From NCBI GenBank assembly GCA_003427395.1, contig BFEA01000388.1, positions 1,315,291 to 1,365,964 on the forward strand: a stretch of DNA of 50,674 nucleotides, read 5' to 3'. Positions 21,116 through 30,835 of this stretch are shown here, piece after piece; position 1 is the first letter of the stretch; each line of letters begins with the position of its first letter. This DNA comes from Chara braunii. Taxonomy: Eukaryota; Streptophyta; Charophyceae; Charales; Characeae. The notes under the pieces were generated by a model. The model ran no database searches, was not told the origin of the DNA, and worked only from the letters and a program-made list of their open reading frames with translations. The position numbers and the translations under genes were made by a program.

Positions 21116-24100
21116 AAGACCCGTTCAGTCGCAAGCAAAATTGTCTTCCTCCCGGCCTTCCCCCTGATGCAACCCCTTGTGACAATCTGCTTTCAGGCAA
21201 TCAAAGAAATTGAAACTGCCATTATATATACATTTCTTTAGTTAGTCTGACTTGTGTCCTGAAGGTCAACCCAAAGTCAAAGTATGGGTGCACTCAATAT
21301 ACTCAGTCAGATACATCGGAAGATGTACAGACAAGGGTTATACCAGGGTATATAGAGGGGGGGGCAATGATCTTTCAGTCCCCTGCCTCCAAAACTCCTC
21401 CTGAGTTCCGGCAGAGCTCCTGCAATCGGTGGGATGACTCCCCACAGAGCCTTGCTGCGGTCGTACGGGTTGCAATCCCGCCTGCCGCCTTCCTCTCGTA
21501 ACCAACAAACTGGACTTAGAGTGAGAAGGGCAGATAGAGAAGGGTTTGAGACTCTCAGATCCAAGAAGGGTGCACTCAGACTCGCGAGAGAGGACCTTGT
21601 TATCTTCAGTCACCCAAGGGCCCCGCAGTGGCAGCTAACTGACAACTTGGTCAACAAACTCGGACTGCCGAAGTAACCCCTCCTGACGAACTCCCAAATC
21701 GCAGCACCAACCCCCTACTCGTCCAGTCAGATTACCTCCCCAACGCTCAATTCCTCTCCTCAGCCCAACCGCAGCCGCCCATCACCCTATTATCAGTCCT
21801 TATGTGCAGCAACAGTAGTACTCAACGGCGACAAGCAGCAATAACGACAATCGCCAACGGTCACCGGCAGAATGCAACAGCTTAGCGGCGGTCAGCAGCA
21901 GCGGCAGCGGCTCCTATTAGCAACTGTCACAGATCGCTCACATCCAACTGCAACCCGCAGTAGAGAAGAAACCACGACAAAATGTTGTGCAGTCAGCACT
22001 CAGATATAGGCCGGGCAGAATGACGTCAGAACCAGGTATGTGTCCCCGCCGTCCGTATTCAAACCGGAACCGGTCGCGTACCAATCAATCAGGTAGTCTC
22101 CATGTCCCGTGGTTGGCCTATTGCCCTCACGGCAACTCTCCTTCCCCCAACAGGTACATGCGAGCCCCCAGTTGGACACATCGGTGCACAGGTAGATCTC
22201 CTGCTTCTCTCTACTTCCAAGGTAAGTTTTCATTTATCCCGCTTTTTCCGTGAGTGTTTGTGTACCTGAGCTCCTCTTCCTCTATTCGGGCCGCGCCCAA
22301 CCAACTATGTGACCTGAAGTAAATATGGTGCCTCTCTCTTTCTGATCGTGCACTCCCTCATGCTACTTTCACCAACAAGAGCAAGTAGAATCAGATGAAT
22401 CTGTCCCTGAAACATGGGCATGTTCATTCTATACTATTATCATAGCTATCTACTACTTTCGGGAGCAACCTCTAGCAAACAAGACAAAAACTAGCCTCTA
22501 GGCTCTAATTCTAACACCGCCATCGTCCTCACATCACCTTAAAACCTCATAATCGGACCTCTGCTCGCTCGATTCGGCCACGAGCGAGATGATCTGTTCT
22601 CACCTCACGTGTCCGCTTCCCTTGACAGCTACCGCGCGGCCTACTCTTCATCTACTTCTCTTTTTACTAACTCCCCTCTAAATCTGACTTCGAGTACGGA
22701 TTCGCCCAACATAGAAAGACTCAATTTAACTTCCTTTCCGGCTCACTTTCGCTAAACAGTCGAGCAAGAGTCTTACTTTTGCTCTCTGCCATAGCCCACT
22801 TCCGCGAACCTTCCCGCACCACATCTTCCCTCTATCTCCCCGCACACTCCTTCACTCCCAGAACTAACAACATTATTGGGTTCGCCTTACCTCAAAATGC
22901 CGAAATGGCATCTTTCCTCACCCGATTCCGTTAGGAATCGGATGAGATATGTGTTTTCTCATTCCCCCTCTCTTTCGCTCCGCCATCTCTTCACGCTGTC
23001 GTTTTCATCGCGTCCCCTATTCCCCTACTTCTTCTCCCATTCTAGGCTCACTATTGAGTTCGCCCGGGGCCAAAACCCCGGAATCGCCCCTCCCCCTTCT
23101 TGTTCTCGTTAAGGATTGAGAGAGCTATGCTCTCCTCGGCTACGACCGATCTTTCCCCCATAGCTCATTGTTGCGCATGCATCCGGCACAAATACCCGTC
23201 CGGGTTCACTCACGAGTCACCTTTTTCCCTTCTCGCTGTCGACTGCCCGGCTGCCTGCTCCGCTCTCACCTGCTAACGCTCGCTGCACGGTCTCAGCGCC
23301 CGCCCCTGCCTACAGCGCTATCTACCACGACTGCCCGGACTGTCTACCACGACTACCCGTCCGGGTTCGGCCGGGTTCGGCCCCCTCCACCACCGTTGCT
23401 TCCACTACCCGTCACTCCCCTGCGCTACGACTTCGCCCGTTGCTGCCTCGCGCTCCGCCCCCTTCCCGCTGCTCCTCTCCCCCGTTCGCCGCCCGCCACA
23501 CCAATGCTGCGCTGCCTGTTCTCCTGCGCATGCACCTTGCGCGGTTCTCGTCCGGGTCCACCCGCCACCTGCTGCCTCGGACTTCAATCCACCCACTCAC
23601 CCAGCTCGCCCGCCTCCTTTACATGCACTGGCGCCCACCGCAGCGGCTCACTCGACAACCCAAACCCAAACGTAGCGCCTGGACTCCGTAGCGCCCCGGC
23701 CCTATCACCTACTGATCTCGGGCACTTCGCCCGTTACTCCCTGACCCCCCTTTCCGGATGAGCCCGACGCTGAAATGCGCCCGAATTCATCCCCTCCGCC
23801 ATTTTCCGACCCCCTTCCCGCTGCTAACCGCCACCCGCTGAGCTATCTGCTTGGCCCGCGGCTACCCGGGGCCACCCGACCAGACCCACGCTCATCACAT
23901 GTTGGTGTCCATAGGAGGGGGGGGGGGCGCCAGAGGAGAGGCACCTCGGCCGGTCTCTTGGAATAGCCCGGCCCTACCGGCTGACCTCAGCTGATGCCAC
24001 CCCCCCCCTACAGCAGGTATCACCCCCGCTGGCGGGTGCGGCTCCCGCATGTTCCCTCGTCAGAGGCTTGAGCACGGATGTGGCTGCTACGGAGACCCCC

Positions 24101-24448
24101 GGAACACCATAACGGGGTACTTTTGGCACATTCCCGGAACAGTTTGCGGCTATACTCCATGCCGCCCTGTGAATACAACACACCCCCGTGCGACCTCGCC
24201 GGACTCGAAACGTAGGTCGTACGTCGCCAATATTACCGGCCCCTATACCTAGCGTTACACCGTTATTCAAAAGACGTCGGGGCATACAAATAGGTAACGA
24301 TGACGGTAAATAAAATATTTAGGACCCCCTTAAACCTCCTGCACCGTTCCGACGCCACCACAACAAACCCAAAGGGGGATAGCCCCATCGAACCCTCGAC
24401 CCCTCGGTGCCTTCACACTACTCCGATATTCCCGCGTTGTCGACGCCT

Positions 24449-24504
24449 GTCCTCGATCCCTGAATCTCCTCGATGAAAGTCGAATGCCGTAACCAATAGC
24501 GCTA
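24449..24504 (-). other. tRNA-like A-box/B-box pair (element C)
   Basis: The minus strand reads TAGCGCTATTGG (A-box-like, from 24504) and GGATCGAGGAC (B-box-like, from 24459). The starts are 45 nt apart, the spacing of positions 8 and 53 in a tRNA. D and E carry matching pairs at the same spacing and on the same (antisense) element strand. It may be a Pol III promoter relic or a captured tRNA-derived SINE. Confidence 0.6.
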
Positions 24505-24894
24505 GGCCCAAGTCTGGGTCTAGCTCTGGCGGTTCCCTGGATAAACGGGCACTGCGCGACGCGCCAACCTACTGAAACGTCCTCAGGAGCCACATTGTTG
24601 TCGACGCCGCCCTCCGTACGTACGCACAGGTCAGAGGCAAGCACATCAATCAGCGAGGCATAATCCTTTTAATCCCTGTTTAATCAGAAGAGAAAATCCG
24701 GCCGGCGATCACGCCGGCTCTTCAACCATCAATAATTCAAAAAGATCACGCGCGCCTCAAATCTGCGCGCCCACACACTCTCTATTCTAGTCAGTCATCC
24801 AGTCAACGTAAATCACAGGCGCCGCTGCGCCTAGCATGGTACACTTAAACTTTAAACCAAAACTATTTTTTGTCGCTTGCAAAAACCAGGGCGG

Positions 24895-24912
24895 ATACCC
24901 TTGTAAGGGTAT
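24895..24912. repeat. 3' subterminal palindrome of element C
   Basis: ATACCCTTGTAAGGGTAT: 8-bp arms around GT, ending 11 bp before the element end. Identical 18-mers occur at 12581 (A), 30247 (D, reverse) and 47268 (E). Confidence 0.93.
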
Positions 24913-25511
24913 TCGCACCGACAGCGGGAAAGACGAAGCTCAAGAAGAAAGATACAGTTACAAGGGCGCCCTGCCCAAAATTACGGTTATACGCAAGATT
25001 AAGGACGCCGACTAGTCAGAGCTCCGCTGCAGCCGCAAAAAAAAGCGCGCTAGAAAAACAACGCGCGGCAAAAGAAATCCCGAATTCCGAAATTCCTAAA
25101 TTCTTAAACTTATTGCAAAAAGAACTTTTAATAAAGCACAAATTCTGAAAAGAAAGTCCGAAATTCCGAGAGCCATCGGGGCTTGACAAGATCCGAAAAA
25201 AAAATTCAAAAAGAAGCAAAACTTCCCGTGCGACCTCCGCGCCTAAAACCCAACAACAGAAGAGGAAAGAAGCGACGTCAAACATCATTAATCGCGCCTT
25301 TGTCGGTGCGACAGCCACTCAATCGGCCATCTCGGGACTTGCCCGGCCCTAAACCCAGCCATTCAGAAAAGAAGCGACGTAAAAAGACGAAGAAGCGAGG
25401 ACACCGATGCAATTTCCCTTTGATCCCGATCTCTCGTAATTGGCCCATCCTTCCCATCTTAGGACCCCTCATTGTCATTGCGCAGAAAATCGCGCGGAAG
25501 AAAAATTGGTT

Positions 25512-25527
25512 CGTCACATATGTGACG
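25512..25527. repeat. 16-bp perfect palindrome at the 3' LTR/internal boundary
   Basis: CGTCACATATGTGACG spans the first bases of the 3' LTR and the adjoining internal sequence. The outer flank of the 5' LTR lacks the internal half. Confidence 0.85.
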
Positions 25528-26033
25528 CCCAAGGGGTTCCAATCTTAAGCAAGCTCCTGCTTGCTTGTCACTATGACACGTGTTGATCTCTCTAATCGAT
25601 CGACACTCGGAGCTTTCTACGTTGCCACCAATCGTGCGAAGGAGTGTGGAAGTCATCCAGTGTGGCAAATGTGGCTCTCTCCTAAACATTCCTCAGGAAG
25701 GGCTCTCTTCAATCCAAGGAGGGGAGTATTTGTGTCATCGTCGTGGCATGCAACAATCAATCGTGCATCAATGACCAACGGGAAGAGGAAAGGGAAGATG
25801 ATACATGAGGGCATGGCGATGGGGTGGGTTAGTCGGGAGAGGGGGTAGGAAATTCTCCATTCCCGCTACTGTCACCGGAAGCTCCTGATATCGGATGATC
25901 CAATGAAAGCGAGGGAATCGATTACCACTATGAGGAAGAGATGCGAGATACTCGGGGTAGAGGGTGGTGAAAGTTCAGAAGAGTGACGTGCGGAAGTGAT
26001 CGTGGTTTTCGCATGCGGGGATAGTCTTCGTGA
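25519..26033 (-). other. 3' untranslated part of the Gypsy internal region
   Basis: This is the sequence between the third ORF and the 3' LTR. I do not see a clear minus-strand polypurine tract next to the LTR; the purine-rich stretch at 25773-25850 is on the plus strand. A frame continuing to 25928 may extend the third ORF after a frameshift. Confidence 0.5.
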
Positions 26034-27796
26034 TCATGCAGTAAACCTCGATGATGTTGTGGCCTCGCCACGCGGCACTGAAGAGAAGGGCGTGGAGACA
26101 GAAGACCGGGGTGGCACAGCGGGTAGAGGGATGGGGATGAACCATGACAGCAAGACGGGTGGCATAGAAAAAGCGGAAGGTGTCGATTGGAAAGGATTGC
26201 GGGGGAAGGTGATGCGGGTGGTGATCTGGCGGAGGGTGAGGTGGTCAAGGGGACGACGGGATAAGGACCGGGGACGAAGCCCGATGCCCCGCATCGGTAC
26301 GAACTCGAACTGGTGGACGGGTGGAGGTGGAGGGGGAGGGGGATCGGCTTCGTCGACGTCGGACCGGTGCGCTCGAAGTCTCGGCAGCAAGGTCCCATCC
26401 TCTGGCTTGGGTGGCTCCGGATCCTTGGTTGGATCGTCCAAGGTTGGCAGATTTGTCCCACTCGCGTACTCTAGCGGCTGCTTACCGGCCACGATCTCTT
26501 CTCTGCGCCGCGCCACCGCCTCTGGATCTTCCTCCTGGACCTCTGTATGGTCCACCTCCTCGCCCAAGTCTTCCCACTCAGACTCCTTTTGCTCCTCGTC
26601 CTCTTCTCCTTCTTCTTCTTCTTCTTCACTCTGTTCTCCCTCGGTATGCTCATTGTAACTTCCTTCTTCCGGGGTTTTCTCTTCTTCCTCCTCGGCGCCT
26701 TCCTCTACGTTCTCTTCTTCTTCCTCCTCTAGCGTTAGCCCTTCGTCTTCGGAGGCCGTTCGAGGCTGAAAGAAGGCGAGGTTGATTATCCTCCGCGGGT
26801 CCAGGTATTCTCGTTGTGATGGCGGGTTGCTGTTACCCCCCTTCTCCTCGAGGCAGGCCGACGACTGTAGGTAGGGCGTCAGAGTTCGTAAAAGGACGTG
26901 CGAGACCGGGCTTTCGTCACACTGCGAAACGATATTGAGAGGGAGATCGTCGACCAGCTGCGCGAGGGGAATCGTGAGCTCTTGTACGATCTGTTATCGA
27001 TGGACAGGCCGCACCGATCCGGATAGAAATCCGAGAAGGTCTCCTTCCACCTCCGTCCTTCAAGCCTGGATGATCAACAACTCCACGTATTCGATCCAGG
27101 CGCGGTGCTCTATGTCCCTCGTCCACGTCAGCTGTACCCCGACCAGACGCACCGAAAGATTGACGAAGTGCTCGCACCACACTTCCCACTGTCTTCGATC
27201 GAGGAGGGGAACAACGAGCGATTTCAGACGAAAGGAGAGACGGGGGCAAAGGTCAGACTGCCAGAAGGTAGGGAAGAGAGATGGGAGAGCGAAGGTAGAG
27301 AGATGGGAGCGGTTCATTGGGGGTGCTTGAAAGGGACGAGCTCAGGAAGCACCACCGTCGGCTCGTGCCAAGACGTTCGGAGCCCTCCGACGTGGATGTC
27401 GTCCGTGGGGACAAGATTGTCGTCGCGACGCGTAAGCCACTGATTCCACTCTGTTGCCAGCTGCTGGCCCCACTCCGTTAGTGACGTCCGGATGGCCGTG
27501 TGTCGTAGAGGGTTCATCGCACTAATATCATCGCTGAAGATGGCGATGGTAGACACGTGGCTAACTCCCGGTGCTGACAACCGTCGAACCGTCGTCGCCT
27601 CTGCCAACACGATCGCTTGACGATGGCCTGTGAACCGGAACTCCGCCGCCACGTACACCCCGGTAGTGCTAAAGAACTGCACGAGCCGGAGCAGATCTGG
27701 ACTGGGTCGCAGATGATAAACTTGTCGAATTGCTGAAATGTCGCGACGTGGCGCCAGCATGTGATCGCTGAGAGCTCGCTCAGTGAGAAAACTCAT
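26034..27796 (-). pseudogene. Third ORF of the Gypsy element, downstream of integrase (unknown protein)
   Basis: The ATG at 27796 overlaps the integrase stop as ATGA. The first section (27796-27314, 160 codons) reads like a folded domain with YHLRPSPDLLRL and GVYVAAEFRFTGHRQ. It ends at a TGA; a second frame starting at 27317 (again ATGA) continues in step down to 26034, broken by TGA at 27060 and TAA at 26994. I read the whole as one ORF of about 590 codons with a frameshift near 27316. The second part has a WEVWCEHFVNL segment, then a very acidic Glu-rich stretch (about 26560-26740) and a Pro-rich run near 26310-26340. Extra ORFs after integrase are known in some plant Gypsy lineages (Athila/Tat, retroviral-like), but I see no signal peptide or clear membrane segment, so I give no function. 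Confidence 0.6.
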
Positions 27797-29268
27797 GACG
27801 ATGGCGATGGGGACGGGGTATGAGAAGGGGCGAGAGATGCAGGAGGGGATGAGAGCGATAGAGAGTCATCGTCCTCCTCTGTAGCGAAAGAGGAAGCAGA
27901 CACATCTGGAGATGGAGAGGAAGGGAGAGGACGTAGATAGGACACGTGGCAGACGATCGGTCGAGCTGGTCGGCTTCCCGAGACCTCCGACACGAGGCGC
28001 ACGGTGTTCACCCCGTTCGGAACGAGCTCGATCACACGAAATCGCCCGAAGAATCGTGGCACTATCTTCCCTTGGCGAGCACATTTCCTCACCTGCACCA
28101 GGTCCCCTAATTTATACTGGGACCGTGGTCCCGCATTCCCATTCCGGGCCTCGTAACGGCGGACCTGTAGGCCGTGGGCCAACTCAGTCATTTTCTGGCG
28201 CTTTTGGGCTAATCGGGGAAGGGACTGTTCCATCAGCTCCATATGCCGCTTGGCCTTGTTCCGAACCATGGCTCTTGTGGGTCGCCGGTTCAATGAAGAT
28301 TCATCGGGGAGGCTCTGTATCGAGACACAAGCTACGCTATTGGTTCGTAATTGGAAGGGGTTAAGGCCCGTCGATTCGTGAGGCGTTCCCCAAAAGACCG
28401 CCAGGATGTGATCTACGATATCGGGTCAGAGCCTCGGATCCCGTGCTGTGATGTTTCGTCGCAACACTGTCTTTATCACCTGATTCACATTTTCTACCAG
28501 GTCGTTAGACTGTGACATGTGGGGTGGAGTGTTCCGAATGGTGACGCCATGTACAACAAGATTCCTTAAAACTTCCCCTCTGAATTTTACCCCATTATCG
28601 GTGAGGATCTCCTCTGTGTCCTGATGCATCCCTAAAAACCGGTTGACGTATCACGCAATTTCAGCCACCTGTCGCGTACGACACGGATATGCCTCAATCC
28701 ATTTCGAGAAGTGGTCTACAAATACTAGTAGGATTGAATATTCGCAGCTATTAGGTCCAGGGGGCACCACAATATCGGTAGTATCCATGCTAACCCTCTT
28801 AAAAGGTCGTTCGACTACCGATCTTGGCGGCTGAATCGGCGCCTTGTTAGCAGCGCAGACCTGGCAGTTCGCGACGATGAATTTCACATCGTCACGAATG
28901 TTGGACCAATACCATTCATTTTTATCGATTGCTGCTTCCGTGATCCGTACGGCAAAATGGGTTGCAGTTTCCTCATGCGCCGTCTTAACCCGGTCATACC
29001 TCATGAACGGGTGCGGCACTACCAACCAAATCCCACTACCATCCGTCTTTCGTTTTTCCAACCGGCCCTCATTCCAACGATAGTCACGAACTCTTTCATT
29101 GGCCCTCCTCCGGTCTTCTTTAGTGAAGTCCTGGAGGAGGTTTCCTACCAAGGTAGCTATTAGAGCGATATCCGTCCATACCTCAGCCCTTCTAAACTTC
29201 CGGGTCTTTTCCAACCCTTCCGACGTGGTGTCAAGAAATCGAGCCTCGGTCGAGATCTTATCAACCCG
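27793..29268 (-). pseudogene. Gypsy integrase, two in-frame TGA stops
   Basis: One frame covers three open stretches (29283-28651, 28629-28426, 28293-27793) separated by TGA at 28651 and 28426. The first holds the HHCC zinc module (HEETATHF, then CQVC) and the first catalytic Asp region (MDTTDIVVPP, with VDHFSKWIEAYP). The second has LTDNG (second Asp) and, 35 residues on, Glu in LVENVNQ, giving DD35E. The third is the C-terminal domain with GDLVQVRK and PRFFGRFRVIEL, then a Ser/Pro-rich tail. No chromodomain is seen. Catalytic residues are all present; the stops alone break it, and each TGA sits where CGA (Arg) would fit. Confidence 0.88.
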
Positions 29269-29430
29269 ACACAAGGGACACAACCAAGGCTTATCGTCAT
29301 TTCTGTACTGGATACACGAGCCATGGGCTCGTGCGACACACTGTCAACAATCTATCCATTCTACATATCCCTCCCCACTATGACGCATAGGGACCGAGTA
29401 GACGCGCGAAATTGCTTCGCAAAAATAACA
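29269..29430 (-). pseudogene. PHD-finger-like zinc module between RNase H and integrase
   Basis: In frame with the integrase: CYFC, then 24 residues, WIDC-stop-QC, four residues, H, GSC, eleven residues ending in WL, CPLC. This gives all eight ligands of a Cys4-His-Cys3 PHD finger in order and the Trp two residues before the seventh ligand. The single stop (TGA, 29344-29346) falls between ligands three and four, where any residue would do. PHD fingers usually read histone H3 tails, so the module could steer integration to certain chromatin; that is inference. A RING-like or other treble-clef zinc finger is possible, but the W-x-C-x2-C ending favours PHD. Confidence 0.7.
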
Positions 29431-30235
29431 AAATTTGTCAGGTAGGGAGAGAAGAAATGAGGATGAGAGGGGAGAGAGGGGAGTCACAAGATTACCTCCG
29501 TCACCCATTGCCAATTGCCTGCTTCTTGCCACATGGAAGGACTGCCACTTGTCCGTACTTGGGTCCGTTCGTTGACTCCGGTTCCTTCCACGAAATGATT
29601 TCTTCACCCTTAGGTACCTTAGCGGGGCGTTGCAGACGTGTCAACCTGTCCGCGTTGTCGTGCCTCTCTGTCTTTCAATGGATGATGTCGAAGTCGTACT
29701 CCTATCGGCGCACCGCCCAGCGTCTAATCATACCCGTGTAATTAGTGAGCTTCTTGAGAGTCAGTAATGGCTCATGATCGATTACAAGGAGGAACTTCTG
29801 GCCTTACAAGTACGGATGGAAGTGTTGAATCCCCCAGACTACTGTATAACGTTCACCCTGCTGGGCCGAATCGTTCCTCCGCTGGTCTGGTACTGTCCGT
29901 GATGTGTACTCGATGACGTGTGCCCGACCTTCATTCCCCTTCTGCGCTAGAATAGCGGAGATCGCCTCTGGCTGCCAGTCCGTGATAAGAATGAACCACT
30001 TCATAGGGTCCGACCAGATCAAAATAGGTGTTGTCGCCAGGGCGTCCTTGAGGGTGGCGAAGGCCTGTTCGCACTTTGCGTCCCAGCTGAGGGGCTGGTC
30101 CTTCCGCAGTAAGTTCGTTAGAGGTCGCGCAATTGCAGCGAAGCCCTTGATGAAGCGACGATAGTACGACGCCAGTCCCAGGAAAGCTCGAACCTGTGTC
30201 AATGTCGTGGGAATAGGAGCATCCTTCACCGCCGC
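29431..30235 (-). pseudogene. RT thumb/connection and RNase H of the Gypsy element
   Basis: It starts right at the edge of element D with AAVKDAP and continues with the hallmark FLGLASYYRRFIKGFA, then LSWDAKCEQAF. RNase H follows: Asp in LITDWQPEA, Glu in the QGERYTVVWGI helix and Asp in LVIDHEPLL. In-frame stops lie at 29804 (TAA), 29702 (TAG) and 29675 (TGA). A frameshift between about 29600 and 29470 is needed to reach the PHD/integrase frame. The RT palm lies on the far side of element D (37208-38018). Confidence 0.87.
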
Positions 30236-30779
30236 TGTCGGCGCGAATACCCTTACAAGGGTATCCGCCCAGTTTTATGCAAGTGGCAGAAAATGGTTTT
30301 GGTTTGAAGTTAAGTATACCGGGCTAGGCGCGACTGTGTCTGTGATTACACTGACAGGACGACTGGCTAGAGTAAAGAGTGCGCGGGCGCGCAGGTTTAA
30401 GGCGCGCCTTTTTCATCCCCTGATGTTGATTATGAAACCGGCGTGGGCGCCGACTTGTTTATTTTTATTTTTATCGTTGAGTTTTTATTTTTGGTTACTC
30501 TGGATTAAAGTAGGACCTAGGGGATATTTTCTTTCGATGGCTACGTTTGACTGAGACCTGCGCGTGTGCGGGGAACGACCTCGACGACGGCATCGGCAAA
30601 TGACGACGCGATGTCGGGTGGTGAGCGGGGTGTCGTAGGATGGCGCGCTGGGCAATTATGACACGGTATAAGCAAGCCGGCGCGGGAACTGGGGGCCGCA
30701 CAGCCGATTTGTTGGCCCAAAGCGTCGCGCCGCACTGCCTAGTATGGTACTCTGGGGGCGCTGGTCTCAGGCTTGGGCT

Positions 30780-30835
30780 CAGCCCTATAGGTCACGACAT
30801 TGGACTTATGACACGACGGTGTGGGGATCGAAGCC
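30780..30835 (+). other. tRNA-like A-box/B-box pair (element D)
   Basis: CAGCCCTATAGG at 30780-30791 and GGATCGAAGCC from 30825 are 45 nt apart. This is antisense to the element, as in C and E. Confidence 0.6.

Larger units (their letters stand above)
17944..24923 (+). mobile_element. Element C: 7.0-kb member of the TGTCG family
   Basis: It starts TGTCGGGCGCATCGG and ends CCGACA. It is flanked by a perfect 4-bp duplication GCGG (17940-17943 and 24924-24927) and interrupts the 3' LTR, whose intact counterpart lies near 49140. The GGTCC..GGACC stem starts at position 14 (17957), and the 3' palindrome (24895-24912) is 11 bp from the end. The order inside is: 5' conserved block (to 18400), GTTATC/GATAAC hairpin, three 120-bp repeats, ten-unit stem-loop array, pyrimidine-rich GC region, antisense tRNA-like module, 3' end. 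No LTRs and no convincing ORF; open frames such as 23168-23761 are low-complexity Pro/Arg. Confidence 0.87.
11304..25518 (-). mobile_element. 3' LTR of the Gypsy element, in four pieces
   Basis: The LTR begins TGTGACGAACC at 25518 on the minus strand. Its pieces are 24924-25518, 17703-17943, 12610-12700 and 11304-12179, separated by elements C, B and A. Joined, they follow the uninterrupted 5' LTR from 49531 to about 47963. The rest of the LTR is missing at the junction with the plus-strand LTR. Confidence 0.87.

Noticed and set aside
23168-23761. Pro/Arg-rich ORF in element C, with similar ones in E (45591-46133) and D (32052-31510)
   Set aside because: The open frames come from GC- and pyrimidine-rich text. 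Frames are not kept between copies and no domain is visible.
12180-24923. Elements A-E as LTR retrotransposons or solo LTRs (TG..CA ends)
   Set aside because: The 5' terminal motif occurs only once per element and the 3' palindrome only at the other end. No direct terminal repeats were found near the expected inner positions in C (around 18400 and 24490).
24895-24923. Elements A-E as Helitrons, because of the 3' hairpin 11 bp from the end
   Set aside because: Ends are not TC..CTRR, insertion is not between A and T, and clear 4-bp duplications are present (perfect in C and E).
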